From: Turnera subulata | Taxonomy: Eukaryota; Streptophyta; Magnoliopsida; Malpighiales; Passifloraceae | Direction: 5' to 3' | Assembly (NCBI GenBank): GCA_028386065.3 | Contig: JAKUCV010000840.1 | Location: 137,205-201,204, forward strand | Length of the DNA: 64,000 nt | Position numbers and translations under genes: made by a program | Notes under the pieces: generated by a model | Seen by the model: only the letters and a program-made list of their open reading frames with translations | The model's database searches: none | What the model was told of the DNA's origin: nothing | Part shown: positions 13,656 through 23,252 of the stretch, piece by piece | Position numbering within the stretch: the stretch's first letter is position 1 | Layout of the letters: every line of letters begins with the position of its first letter

Positions 13656-14883
13656 ACTTTAACTGTTTTTAACTTGCAAATACTAACTATTTTATTTATT
13701 CATGATCTTTACTTTCATTTTACTCTCTTTATTTCAATAATACCTTTTTGTCCTAGTGTCTAAGTGTCTTTGTGCAGAATTTAAGGAATTTGTGGCCTTT
13801 TTTTGGAATTATACGGATCTACTTCTAGACATCTACGGTTTGAGCACAGGCGAACAGTTTCACACAACCAGCATGTGTAAACGTGGTCAGCCTGTTTGGA
13901 CGAAATAGATAAAAATAATAACATTATCCAGAATAATCCTTGAGAAATTCCTGGGTGATTATTAGTCCTTGGAAGTCAACTTAGAAGAGGTCCAAGGGTG
14001 TTACCAAGAGAAGTGGTCAAGCTCGATTTTTTTTTTTTGAAGGTTAAACACCATTACTTTCATTCATGAAAGGAGGGTAACTCCCTCTCAATGATGTTAC
14101 AAAAGTCACTGGGTGTTAAAATACAGAATTTTATGTTGAGCTTGATTCACATACTTTCGTCCTTGATAGGAAGCTTCTTGCCTTGGATAGGTCCTTCTTT
14201 GGTAGCTCCATGCCTCGAGGTTTGAATGTAAATTCCTCTATCATGATTAGGATTCTTTGGCTTGATCTTGATAGCTAGAGGACCCGATCTCAATTCCTGG
14301 AGGACCTGCAAGACTAACAAGAACGACCCTGGGAAGTCCAGGGTTGTGACCCAGGGAGGACCTCCGATGCCTAAGTTAGCAAGGAGAATTTTCTCTATTA
14401 ATTTGAGAATATAGAAAGAGAGAGTTTTAGAAGGAGAGAAGAGTTGTACTCTCTGTTATACTCTTATAAAGAGAGTTTATTTGTGGAGTGGAGAGTAATG
14501 AGTATTCTCTAGCATCTCTACTGTGTGTGTAGAAAGACTCACCCAAGCCCCCCAATTATAGGAAAAAATAAGTGGAGCAAGTGTTGTGAATAGGAGCTGA
14601 AGGGGTTCATAACTCCTGCTTGAATTAAAGCATAAGCGTTAGATTACTCTAATGCTTTGTTTATTTAAATACACATTTTCTACATGTTTCTTGTGCTAAT
14701 CAGCTGCATAAGCTATCCCATCCAAGTCCTGAGCCAAATGAGCTATCTCAGCTAAGTCCTGAGCTGCATAAGCTATCTCACCTAAGTCCTAAATTAGTTC
14801 CATATGTTATCACTGGGTAAGTTGGCAGCTCCCAGGCCAAGAATACATTCTTTCAAGCTTCAAACTGGTTACCACCAAAAGAG
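13656..14883. other. Unclassified repeat-like region with possible LTR character
   Basis: No coding frame. It contains a T run (14028-14039), a region around 14300-14530 rich in gagag and tctct with a tataaaga-like element near 14465, and a 30-bp tandem repeat. It looks like a leader or LTR of an unidentified element, but I found no paired copy or TSD. Confidence 0.35.
14703..14792 (+). repeat. Three 30-bp tandem repeats
   Basis: Three head-to-tail imperfect copies of a 30-base unit containing agctatctcagctaagtcct, starting at 14703, 14733 and 14763. Confidence 0.8.
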
Positions 14884-14888
14884 GAAAA

Positions 14889-16063
14889 TGCGTGAGGTGA
14901 CAAGAGATGTGGAAGTGGGTGGACCACTTCAGGAGCTGATTTTGGCAGGTTGTTAGCCAACCATTTTTAGCTTTCCTCCACCAATAAATACTTGTACAGC
15001 CCAAGCAAAAAGGACACGCAAGGACTCGGCAAAAAGTACTAGCCAACTGGTACTTTTTGTTCAGCAAAAAAAAAAAAAACAAAGTAGTTTAGCTTGTTTC
15101 CATTTCGCTTTTTACAAATTAGTATTGTTAGTTTGGAGAAGGCATTTAGCTTGGGATCATCACTGGTAATTAATTAGTTTGTCCTTCATTTGTAATTAAT
15201 CTCTTTTCCTTGCTCTCTTCATGATGTAATTCCTTCTTGTTGTTGTCTTCTTTCAACATTTCTGGGAGATACACATCAGACAATTCTGCATGAGTCTTAT
15301 CTCATCACAAGTCATGTTTCATATATACACTGAATTTCTCGGAGATTCATGGATGAGCATAGGCTTACTTATCTAGGATTAGGGGATGCTCCTGTTAATT
15401 ATTTCCATGCTCATTTAATAAAATAATTATTTCTTTATTTTTCTTTTTTGATCTAACTAAGATGCTTCACTATGTTATTTGTCTGGCCAACTTTTAGCAT
15501 AAATCTATAATAGGGGAATGTTAAGTGACAACATCATTCCCCTATAGAAAAACTTTGTATGGGCTTTAGAAATCGACCTCGAAGGAGGCGATCTTTCTAT
15601 TGGAGAGTTTTTTAGGGTAAAGTGTTTAATGTTCTTAATTTAACTCGTCACTGACAAATGGATGGTGGACGTAAATTAGGAAGGGATTTTACGGCGCTAC
15701 GAGAGTCGGTTATCGATCTAATTTAGGTTTACCCGTTTCATACAAAAAAAGACTAATTTTTAGAATTAATTAATTCTAGATTTTACACAAGCCAGTTGTG
15801 AGGTGACAGAACATGACCTGCCTGTGTTGAGCCTAATTGTATGGAAATATTGGCAAGGAATTCCCCGAAGTCCTAGATGTTTAATATCATTGATTCTAAA
15901 TCGTCTTTAATTGCTTTTGTTTTCCAATTCAAACATCAAACTTCCAATCTTAATTATTCCTCTAGATAATCTTAAATTGCTCGGTTAAGTAGTACTTAGC
16001 AAAGATCCCTGTGAGACGACCTTGTGTGCTGCAACAACCCCGTACACTTGCGGGAAGCTATCA
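14889..16063 (+). repeat. Athila 5' LTR
   Basis: Begins TGCGTGAGGTGACAAG and ends GGGAAGCTATCA. A promoter-like cctccaccaataaatac stretch lies near 14976-14991. Relative to the 3' copy it carries an extra block of roughly 95 bases around 15262-15355 (cacatcagacaattctgcat and following). Confidence 0.85.
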
Positions 16064-16080
16064 AGTTTTTGGCGTTAATA
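16064..16080 (+). other. Athila primer-binding region, damaged
   Basis: The sequence agtttttggcgttaata follows the LTR. Athila elements normally continue from tttttggcg into a gccgttgccgggg-type stretch that pairs with the primer tRNA. Here that continuation is gone after ggcg, so priming would be impaired. Confidence 0.6.
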
Positions 16081-16181
16081 TTATTTAACTTTGTGATTAG
16101 GTTAATCTAGATTTTTACTTTTCATTTTCTTTTTCACCTGTTTGTTTAGTTTTCTCGTTTTTCTTCAGGTTTCTCTTGTGC

Positions 16182-17780
16182 ATGAATACGACGAGCTCGG
16201 AAGTTCCACCTGGTAGTCAAGATCCTGAGATCGAAAGAACCTTTTGGAATAATCTCCGCATGCTCCGACTCGAGAAGAAATCCGACACTTCGTTCGAAGA
16301 CGAAATGGTTGAACATGGCTTCATCAATGAGGGAGTCCAACACGGACCTCGGGGTAGATCGATCTGGGACTTCTCCATTCCCAATGCAACCCTTGCACAG
16401 TCTAGTGTGGTTCGCCCAGCTGTGCAAGCTAATAACTTTGAGCTGAGGCCGACCCTTGTCAAAATGGTCCAAAATGATCAGTTCGGAGGCTCCTCTTTCT
16501 AAGATCCAAACTAGCACCTGCAAGAGATTTCCTGGAAATCTACGACACAATTAAGGTCAATAGAGCTTCCAAAGATGCTATCAAACTGTGCCTTTTCCCT
16601 TTCTCACTCAAAGACAAGGCGAAGGCATGGCTGACAGCACAACCTCCTGGGACATTTGATATATGGGCAACCCTGTCTCAGGCTTTCTTAAAAAAATTCT
16701 TCCCGCCCAGCAAGGCCTTGACACTGAGGAATAGCATCATGGAGTTCAAGCAAAAATCCAACGAATCTTTCTACAGAAAGATTTAAGGATGCTTTAAGAA
16801 GATGCCCACAGCATGGTCTTCCCGATTGGCTGGTCATGGAGAATTTTTATGCTGGCCTGAATGAGTCCCACCGTGCACATCTTATTGTTGCAGCCGGAGG
16901 TGTAGCTTTAGCTAAAGATGCTGAAGATGTGTACGACCTGTACAAGCACGTTGCCAGCAACAAATTGGAATGGCGAGCTGAGATTCCTGGCAGAAAACTT
17001 GCCGGCGTTCTTGAACTTGACGCAATGAGCCTGATAAACGCCAAGTCGGATGCTCTAATGAAAATGAATAGGAAAGGTTCTTCCCATACGTGTGCTAGAT
17101 GTGACTGAGGGTATTCAGAGTGCCCAGTAGAGGGTGGCTATGAGGAACCTTACCACGAGCAAGTGAGTCATGTCAATCAACAAGTCCAAAGGGACCCATA
17201 TTCGAACACCTTCAACCCAGTTGGAGGGACCATCCTAACTTCTCGTGTAAGCCTTAACAGCCTAACCAAAATCCAACCGGAAGGGGTCCTCCCGGATTTC
17301 CTCCTAAACAACCTTCTCAGGCGTAACAACAGGCCTATCAGCCTCCTTCAAAAGACAACATCCAGTCTTTCATGACAAATTTCATGAAACAACAACAACA
17401 ATTCATGGAGGAGCAGCGACAGGTTGTGAAAGGGCTTTCTGATGAGATTAACAATCTCAAAAGTCAGATGGCACAAGCAAGCTCTAGTTAGATCAATCCT
17501 GGCAGACTGCCGGGCAAACTGGAGGTTAATCCCAATGCGCAATGCAATGCAATCACTCTTAGGAGCGGCACTCAGTATGCAGAATGACAACCACCTCTGA
17601 CCCCAGTATTAGACGAAGAGTATGGCCAGGCCATGCAAGAAGACAAGCCTGCGGAGCATGAGCAGGCTGTGCAAGCCGAAAAGGGGAAGGCAATGGAAGA
17701 TGAAGTTAAGGCTTACGTTCCGCCTATTCCCCTCCCCCAACGGCTCAACCCACTGGTGCATGACAAGAAGTTTGGATGAT
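16182..17780 (+). pseudogene. Athila gag, with stops and frameshifts
   Basis: The ATG at 16182 opens a frame (TSSEVPPGSQDPEIERTFW) that stops at 16502. Gag continues in another frame with the hallmark LFPFSLKDKAKAWL, LSQAFLKKFFPPSKALTLRN and FKQKSNESFYRK, then a stop near 16784. It resumes from 16836 with NFYAGLNESHRAHLIVAAGG and ends in a low-complexity Gln-rich zone near 17390-17430. This order and spacing match the Athila retrotransposon gag domain; the breaks show it cannot make one protein. Confidence 0.85.
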
Positions 17781-17791
17781 TCCTGGATGTT

Positions 17792-18424
17792 ATGAAGAAG
17801 CTCTACATCAACATTCTGTTCCTCGAGGCCGTATCCCAAATTCCTACGTATGCAAAATTCTTAAAGGACATCTTGTCCAAAAAGAATAAGTTGATTGACT
17901 GCATCACGGTGGCCCTGACGGGAGAATGTAGGGCGATTATTCAGAACAAACTTCTAGACCCCGGGACGTTCACTATCCCCTGCGACATAGGCAAGGTTCG
18001 CATCGAAAGAGTACTTTGCGATCTTGGCGCAAGTGTTAGTGTGATCCCTTGGTCAATAAGCAAGCAACTCAATCTAGGGGATCTGAAACCTACTGCTACG
18101 TCACTCCACCTAGCTGATAGGTCTGTCAAATATGCAGTGGGAATTCTGGAAGACGTTCCTATCAAAATTTGGAACTTCTTCGTCCCGATTGATTTTGTGG
18201 TTCTCGACATGGAGGTAGAACATCACGTTCCCATCGTCTTACGACGACCCTTTTTGGCAACTGCTGGTGCCATCATTGACGTCAAGGGCGGGAAGCTCTC
18301 ACTACAAATTGGCTCTGAAAAGATTTGCTTCGCTGTTGATGAAGTAATTCGCAAAGGAGTACCGGACGATTCATGCTACCGACTTGACATACAAGAAATA
18401 GCAGTTAACGAAAGCTTTGCATAG
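17792..18424 (+). pseudogene. Athila aspartic protease region (open for about 210 codons)
   Basis: The frame carries AKFLKDILSKKNKLID, PGTFTIPCDIGKVRIERVL and the active-site equivalent CDLGASVSVIPWS, then LHLADRSVKYAVGILEDV and RPFLATAGAIIDVKGG. Athila proteases use DLGAS where most retroviral-type proteases use DTG/DSG, so this is the normal motif for the family. The N-terminus is cut by a stop just upstream (near 17777), and TAG at 18422-18424 closes the frame. It is a piece of a polyprotein rather than a stand-alone gene. Confidence 0.82.
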
Positions 18425-18963
18425 GCAGGCTGTGCAGATCCTCTGTTGGCATGCATCGCTCTTAGTAAAGGCATTCGGGATCCAGATCCTGAGATAGTAG
18501 ATTATGCATGCCAGGTTGAGGTCTTATCTCTAGCGTCTGATGAAGATGATAAAAGATTTGAAGAATTGATAAGATGCCAAAAGACTTGGTAGTTGAAAAT
18601 GCTCCGAAGGTTAAGATGAAACCTTTACCTCCTGACCTCCGATGTGCATTATTGGGAACAAACTCTACACATCCAGGTGATATAAATGTGAGTTTTATTG
18701 AGGGAGAGGAAGATAAGTTGCTGAAAGAGAAGGGACGACACAAGAAGACAATTGTGTATTCCTCCGATGGTCTTATCGGGACTAATCCCTTAGTTTATAC
18801 TCATGAAGCTGGCAGAAAAGGAACCAAACAGTGGTGCGGGACTAGCATCCCAAAACAAGACCTCAAAATTGGAAACCAAGTCTTGTTACCCAAGCTTTAT
18901 CATCCTGGAGAGCCTACCGGACAAGAGGTAGTGAAACCATTCCCCGATCCACCTTCAGCATAA
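18425..18963 (+). pseudogene. Athila pre-RT remnant fused to the 3' end of pol by deletion
   Basis: A short continuation (ADPLLACIALSKGIRDPD) leads to a second frame at 18574-18963. That frame has the pre-RT signature KMKPLPPDLRCALLGTNST, which in complete elements runs straight into reverse transcriptase. Here it changes within about 40 codons to a LKIGNQVLLPKLYHPG-like tail, reminiscent of the end of Athila pol. The simplest reading is a deletion of RT, RNase H and integrase. Confidence 0.7.
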
Positions 18964-19333
18964 GGGGCATCGAGTCCAGCTATAAGACGTTAAAGAAACG
19001 CTGCGTGGGAGGCAACCCATGATTCTTTCCCTTTTTCCGCAAATAGAAAGCAGCAAGTCTAGGTTCCTTTAGTAATGCTGCTGTTTCAATTTATTTTCTT
19101 TTAAACAATTTTGTCCACAAGCTCATTTTTTGTTAAATATGGTTCATGCTCCCGTTTTGTTTTCTGGACTTTTCTACCTTATTTTTGTACAGTGAGGACG
19201 CTGCAAACTTTAAGTTTAGGGTGACTATATTTAGTGTATTTCTTTTGTTTTCGTTTATTTACGTTTTTAGTTTTTCATTTCACTAGGCTATGCATGATTT
19301 AATTGTTTCACCTAAGTTTGTTTTCTTGGAAGA
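18964..19333 (+). other. Athila 3' non-coding region and polypurine area
   Basis: Contains the conserved grammar gggaggcaaccca (about 19008-19020) and tttaagtttagggtg (about 19210). It ends in the purine-rich ggaagaa just before the 3' LTR. Confidence 0.65.
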
Positions 19334-20423
19334 AGCGTGAGGTGACAAGAAATGTGGAAGTGGGTCGACCTCTTCACGAGCTGATTTTGGCAGGTTGTTA
19401 GCCAACCACTTTTAGCTTTCCTCCACCTATAAATACTTGTACAGCCCAAGCAAAAAGGACAAGCAAGGACTCGGCAAAAAGTACTAGCCAGGTGGTTCTT
19501 TTCGTTCGGCAAAAAAAGAAAAAAGACAAAGTAGTTTAGCTTGTTTCCATTTCCCTTTTTACAAATTAGTATTGTTAGTTTGGAGAAGGCATTTAGCTTG
19601 GGATCGTCACTGGTCAAGGAAACTTTGCCCTTCATTTCCTTTGCCTTTCATTTGTAATTAATCTCTTTTCCTTGCTGTCTTCATGATGTATTTCCTTCTT
19701 GTTGTTGTCTTCTTTCAAGCTATCATGTGCTAATTTTCTCATCTAGGATTAGGGGATGCTCTTGTGAATTTTTTCCATGCTCATTTAATAAAATAATTAT
19801 TTCTTTATTGTTCTTCTTTGACCCAACTAAGATGCTTCACTATGTTATTTGTCTGGCCAACTTTTAGCATAAATTTATAATAGGAGAATGTTAAGTGACA
19901 GTATCATTCCCCTATAGAAAAACTTAGTTTGAGCTTTAGAAACCGACCTCGAAGGAGGCGATCTTTCTAATGGACAGTTTTCAGGGTAAAGTGTTGAATG
20001 CTCCTAATTTACCTCGTCACTGACAAATGGATGGTGGATGTAAATTAGGAAGGGATTTTAGGGCGCTAAGAGAGTAGGTTATCGATCTAATTTAGGTTTA
20101 CCCGTTTCTTACAAAGAAGATTAATTTTCAGAATTAATTAATTCTAGATTTTGCACAGGCCAGTTGTGTGGTGACAGAACATGATATGCCTGTGTTTTAG
20201 CCTAATTGCTTGGAAATGTTGGCAAGGAATTCTCCGAAGTCCTAGATGTTTAATATTATTTATTCTAAATCGTCTTTAAATGCTTTTGTTTTCCAATTCA
20301 AACATCAAACTTCCAATCTTAATTATTCCTCTAGATAATAATAAACTTCTCAGTTAAGTAGTACTTAACAAAGATCCCTGTTTGTGTGCTGCAACAACCC
20401 CGTACACTTGCGGGAGGCTATCA
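19334..20423 (+). repeat. Athila 3' LTR
   Basis: Matches the 5' LTR from gcgtgaggtgacaag to gggaggctatca. The first base has changed (AG instead of TG). It is followed by the right TSD GAAAA at 20424-20428. Confidence 0.85.
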
Positions 20424-20428
20424 GAAAA

Positions 20429-20825
20429 CCAGTCGAACGAAAAGTATCCACACGTGGGGCTGTTGTAGAAAAAAAAATGACTAGCAGAAATGTACTCGAA
20501 AGATACTGGAGCCCCCCTGGAAGGAGGAATACCCACCGGCATCGCAGTAAAGTACACCCGCAGGCATCGTAGTAACTGACACAGGAACAGTAAATAGTGT
20601 TGTGTAAGAAGCCAACCCTGCTGAAAAACCACCCGGAGAAGAAGATGTCGGCGCCATGGAGGAGAACGGTACACTAGAGAATGGAAGAAAGGATGATCCC
20701 ACTCGCGATAAATCAAGAACTGTCGGACGCGAGAAATCAGAGTAGAGAGGTCGCGATGGAAAAGGAACATGCAATTGATACTGCCAAAATAGGGCCAAGT
20801 TTGAGAGCATTTTTATGATAATGAA
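20429..20825. other. Unassigned flank between Athila and MULE
   Basis: Both strands have open frames up to 138 codons but no recognisable domain. The minus-strand frames are Ser/Pro/Phe-rich and could be a gag-linker relic of a copia element; this is not supported strongly enough to name. Confidence 0.35.
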
Positions 20826-21000
20826 GGGTAAAAAGACCTAGGTTGTCCCATGACTTAAATGAAAACTAACATTGTGTCCCTTTCTGGATTAAATCCAATA
20901 TTGTGTCCCCCAACCTATTCATGATGAAACAAATACGTCCATTTGACCTGAAGCCGGTTCACCTGTAAGGACGCGATACATGTCCCGTGGGCCCCTGCAC
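20826..21000. repeat. Putative MULE left terminal inverted repeat region
   Basis: Starts gggtaaaaagacctagg. It contains direct repeats of the type cattgtgtccctt and tattgtgtccccc, then caaatacgtccatttgacc. The inner boundary is approximate, and the partner TIR is outside or destroyed. Confidence 0.5.
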
Positions 21001-21358
21001 CTAATTTCAGCTTGTTTTTCTGGAAATTGATTTCCGTAATTCCGAATTTTCTTCACAAAATTGTTTTCCCATTTTCTAAAAATTTCGAAAATTTTTTTAA
21101 GGATTGCTGAGATAGTGGGATGCGAGGCCCACCACTATGCTTTGTCCCCCACCGACAGAGAGAGAAGGTTTGGGCGGCAAATTTCCCGCCCGAGTGATGC
21201 GACACCATTTTTGCCAAGTGCTGTGAGCCATTCGTTCCTGAAAATTGTAAACCACACCCACAGAAACCATATCCATAGCACCCAGACGCCAGACCCACTC
21301 TCTACTCCCTTCACTCTCTTCTTCCCCATAAACATCAGGGTAATTTCAGTATTTTTCT

Positions 21359-21372
21359 ACTGTATATAAAGG
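21359..21372 (+). promoter_or_regulatory. TATA box upstream of the GRF gene
   Basis: The motif actgtatataaagg lies about 25-30 bases upstream of the ATG at 21391, so the transcript leader would be very short or begin near the ATG. It sits about 0.5 kb inside the MULE left end, a position that would let terminal sequences drive the gene. Confidence 0.5.
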
Positions 21373-21390
21373 CCATCCATCGGATGAAAG

Positions 21391-21693
21391 ATGAGCACCA
21401 ACAGCTCCTTTATGTCACCGTTGGCTCTTCGACGGGAGCTTGAATTTTGGGACGATGTGGTATGCTACTGTGGCAAATTGGCCCCAATTTTTGCACAATG
21501 GAGTGTTGTTCATCCAGACAGGGAATATTAAGGGTGTGGGTCGTACAAGTACGGCACTGGTGGCAAGAACTGTGGCTTCTTTGAATGAGCTAGCGCAGTT
21601 CCTGATGGTGCTTCATCAGGATTAGGATTAGGAGCTGTTTCATGTGTCTCTGTTGCGACGACAGTGGGTTCCTGCAAAGCATTGAAGCCATGA
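21391..21693 (+). pseudogene. GRF-type zinc-finger protein of the MULE, two in-frame stops
   Basis: The ATG at 21391 starts a 100-codon frame that stays in register to TGA 21691-21693. It contains CYCGKLAPIFAQWSVVHP, DREY, then GCGSYKYGTGGKNCGFFE. This is the GRF zinc-finger pattern: CxCG, a conserved Arg-aromatic pair, a third Cys, and CxFF before a Trp. Two stops interrupt it: TAA at 21529-21531, where the family usually has an aromatic residue, and TGA at 21586-21588, where the conserved Trp is expected. Each is one base from the expected codon. GRF fingers bind single-stranded nucleic acid in known proteins. Here the gene points toward the transposase, and its 3' part is antisense to a transposase C-terminal exon. 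Its link to transposition is an inference from position. Confidence 0.65.
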
Positions 21694-22740
21694 ATATTAG
21701 TAAGTCACAGTTTTCACAATGATAATTGTCAGTTTATTTGCAAAAGAAAATTACAGTGTACTACGCACTCTCATCCTCAACCTGGAACTCCTTGTCATTG
21801 GCAGCCCCTGATGGAGGAATATGGGTAGTTTCCTCTGTATTTCTTGCGGTGGATCCCTTGTTAGTGAGGGGAACAATCAAGGAATGCATAAGTGGAGACG
21901 ACATAAATAAAGAAATGAAACATCAAGTAGTACTTACTCTCCTCAACCGGGAACTTCTGTTAACTGGGGCAACCCCTGATGGTTGAACAGGCTGAGGGTT
22001 ACCAACAATGCCCTGTGCATCTGTTTCTGTGGAATCCTAAAGAAACAATCCTCTGGTCAGCCCAACAACAACAGCAACACAACAGCACATGCGCAACATG
22101 GCAACAAGAATGCAACAACAGCATTAATAGAACAATAAAAGACTGTTGCTTACTCCCAGCAATCTCCTTGTAACAGGGGCAAAAGCTGCAGTGGGTGAAT
22201 CCTCAAACAATAATGTAAGTTCAGCACCAATTGTTGTAATGAAGTAAAGGAAAAGGAAAAATATCAACTTGGAAGGGATGATTCCTTCCAAGAAATTGTT
22301 CTTACCGTCAACATTATTGAACCTCCAGCTACCGAGGCAACTGTTGTACCAGGCAACGCTTGCTGAGGTATACTTGCCCGTGAGACACTTGCATGTCCAG
22401 CAGATTGCTTGAATATGGCAACATAAAGAATCTTGTCATGCATTATACATTAATTAGCTATTGACAAACTGAATAACCATTACGTTTATCCGTCGTGATG
22501 TCCTTAAAACCGTCTCATTTGAACCTGCGCCCTCTCCTGATGGTTGTTGCTGAGAATGCTGCACATCAATTATGCAACAGAAAAAACGGAATAAATGGAA
22601 TGAATTTTGTAATGAAATCCACCAGTTGACAACAAAAGCTTTCAGTTATGGCAACATATACATTTTCATGTCTAACCTCAAACATCAGCCCATGAAATTC
22701 ATGATTAACAACGGAAAGTAAGAGTTATGGAAACACATAC

Positions 22741-22971
22741 CTTCCTTTTCCTTATTGAGTTCCCATCTTCATCATCTACAGTTGGTGCATCAGTGGTTGT
22801 TGTTGTAGTTCCCTCGGGTGGAGTACCACTGGCATTAATAGAGCATGTGAGTAAAGGGCCAGGTAATGACAAGTCAACGGCTTCTGGGTCGCCAGCTTTA
22901 GTGCGGGACCTTGTCCTGCTTGAATTGCTTGAATCAGGAACATCAGGTACAACTTCATTCAGCGCATGAGC
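22741..22971 (-). pseudogene. C-terminal exon of the MULE transposase
   Basis: Part of the transposase entry. On the minus strand the exon is entered after a ttcaag acceptor and closed by a GAAG/gtatgtg donor. It encodes ALNEVVPDVPDSSNSSRTRS, a Pro-Pro-Glu-Gly-Thr segment and an acidic-then-basic end (DDEDGNSIRKRK). It lies downstream of the intron that contains the MITE. Confidence 0.6.
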
Positions 22972-22996
22972 CTTGAAATGCAATCATTCATTGTTA

Positions 22997-23252
22997 GGAT
23001 TATACCCTTTTTTCATCCTTGTGTTAGACCATAAAGTTGAAAGTCATCCTTGTATTGGTTTTGGTCTATTTTCATCCCTTTGTCCATGGGTTTTGGCTTG
23101 TTTTCATCCCTCTAAATAGGCCAAAAAGTCGAACACAAGGATGAAAATAAGACAAAATTCACAAATAGAGGGATAAAAACAAGCCAAAATCTAATAGAGT
23201 GATGACTTCCAACTTTGAGGTCTAATACAAGGATGAAAAAACACTTTATTCC
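22997..23252. mobile_element. Mutator-type MITE in a transposase intron, 10-bp TSD
   Basis: TTCATTGTTA occurs on both sides (22987-22996 and 23253-23262). The 256-bp insert has long inverted arms: ttttttcatccttgtgttag on the left is matched by the complement of ctaatacaaggatgaaaaaa on the right, and further inward aagtcatcc and ggcttgttttcatccctct pair with their complements. The arms nearly meet, giving a foldback structure. A 9-10-bp target duplication fits the Mutator superfamily. There is no coding capacity. Confidence 0.85.

Larger units (their letters stand above)
14889..20423 (+). mobile_element. Athila-type Ty3/gypsy element, internally deleted, TSD GAAAA
   Basis: Two LTRs (14889-16063 and 19334-20423) flank an Athila gag and protease. 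GAAAA lies just outside each end (14884-14888 and 20424-20428), so this is an original insertion rather than a recombinant. Between the pre-RT segment and the 3' end, the reverse transcriptase, RNase H and integrase are missing, making the element non-autonomous. After the coding region comes the phrase ctgcgtgggaggcaaccca, which I associate with the 3' region of Athila elements. Confidence 0.88.

Noticed and set aside
16146..16550. 134-codon minus-strand frame
   Set aside because: Antisense to the Athila gag.
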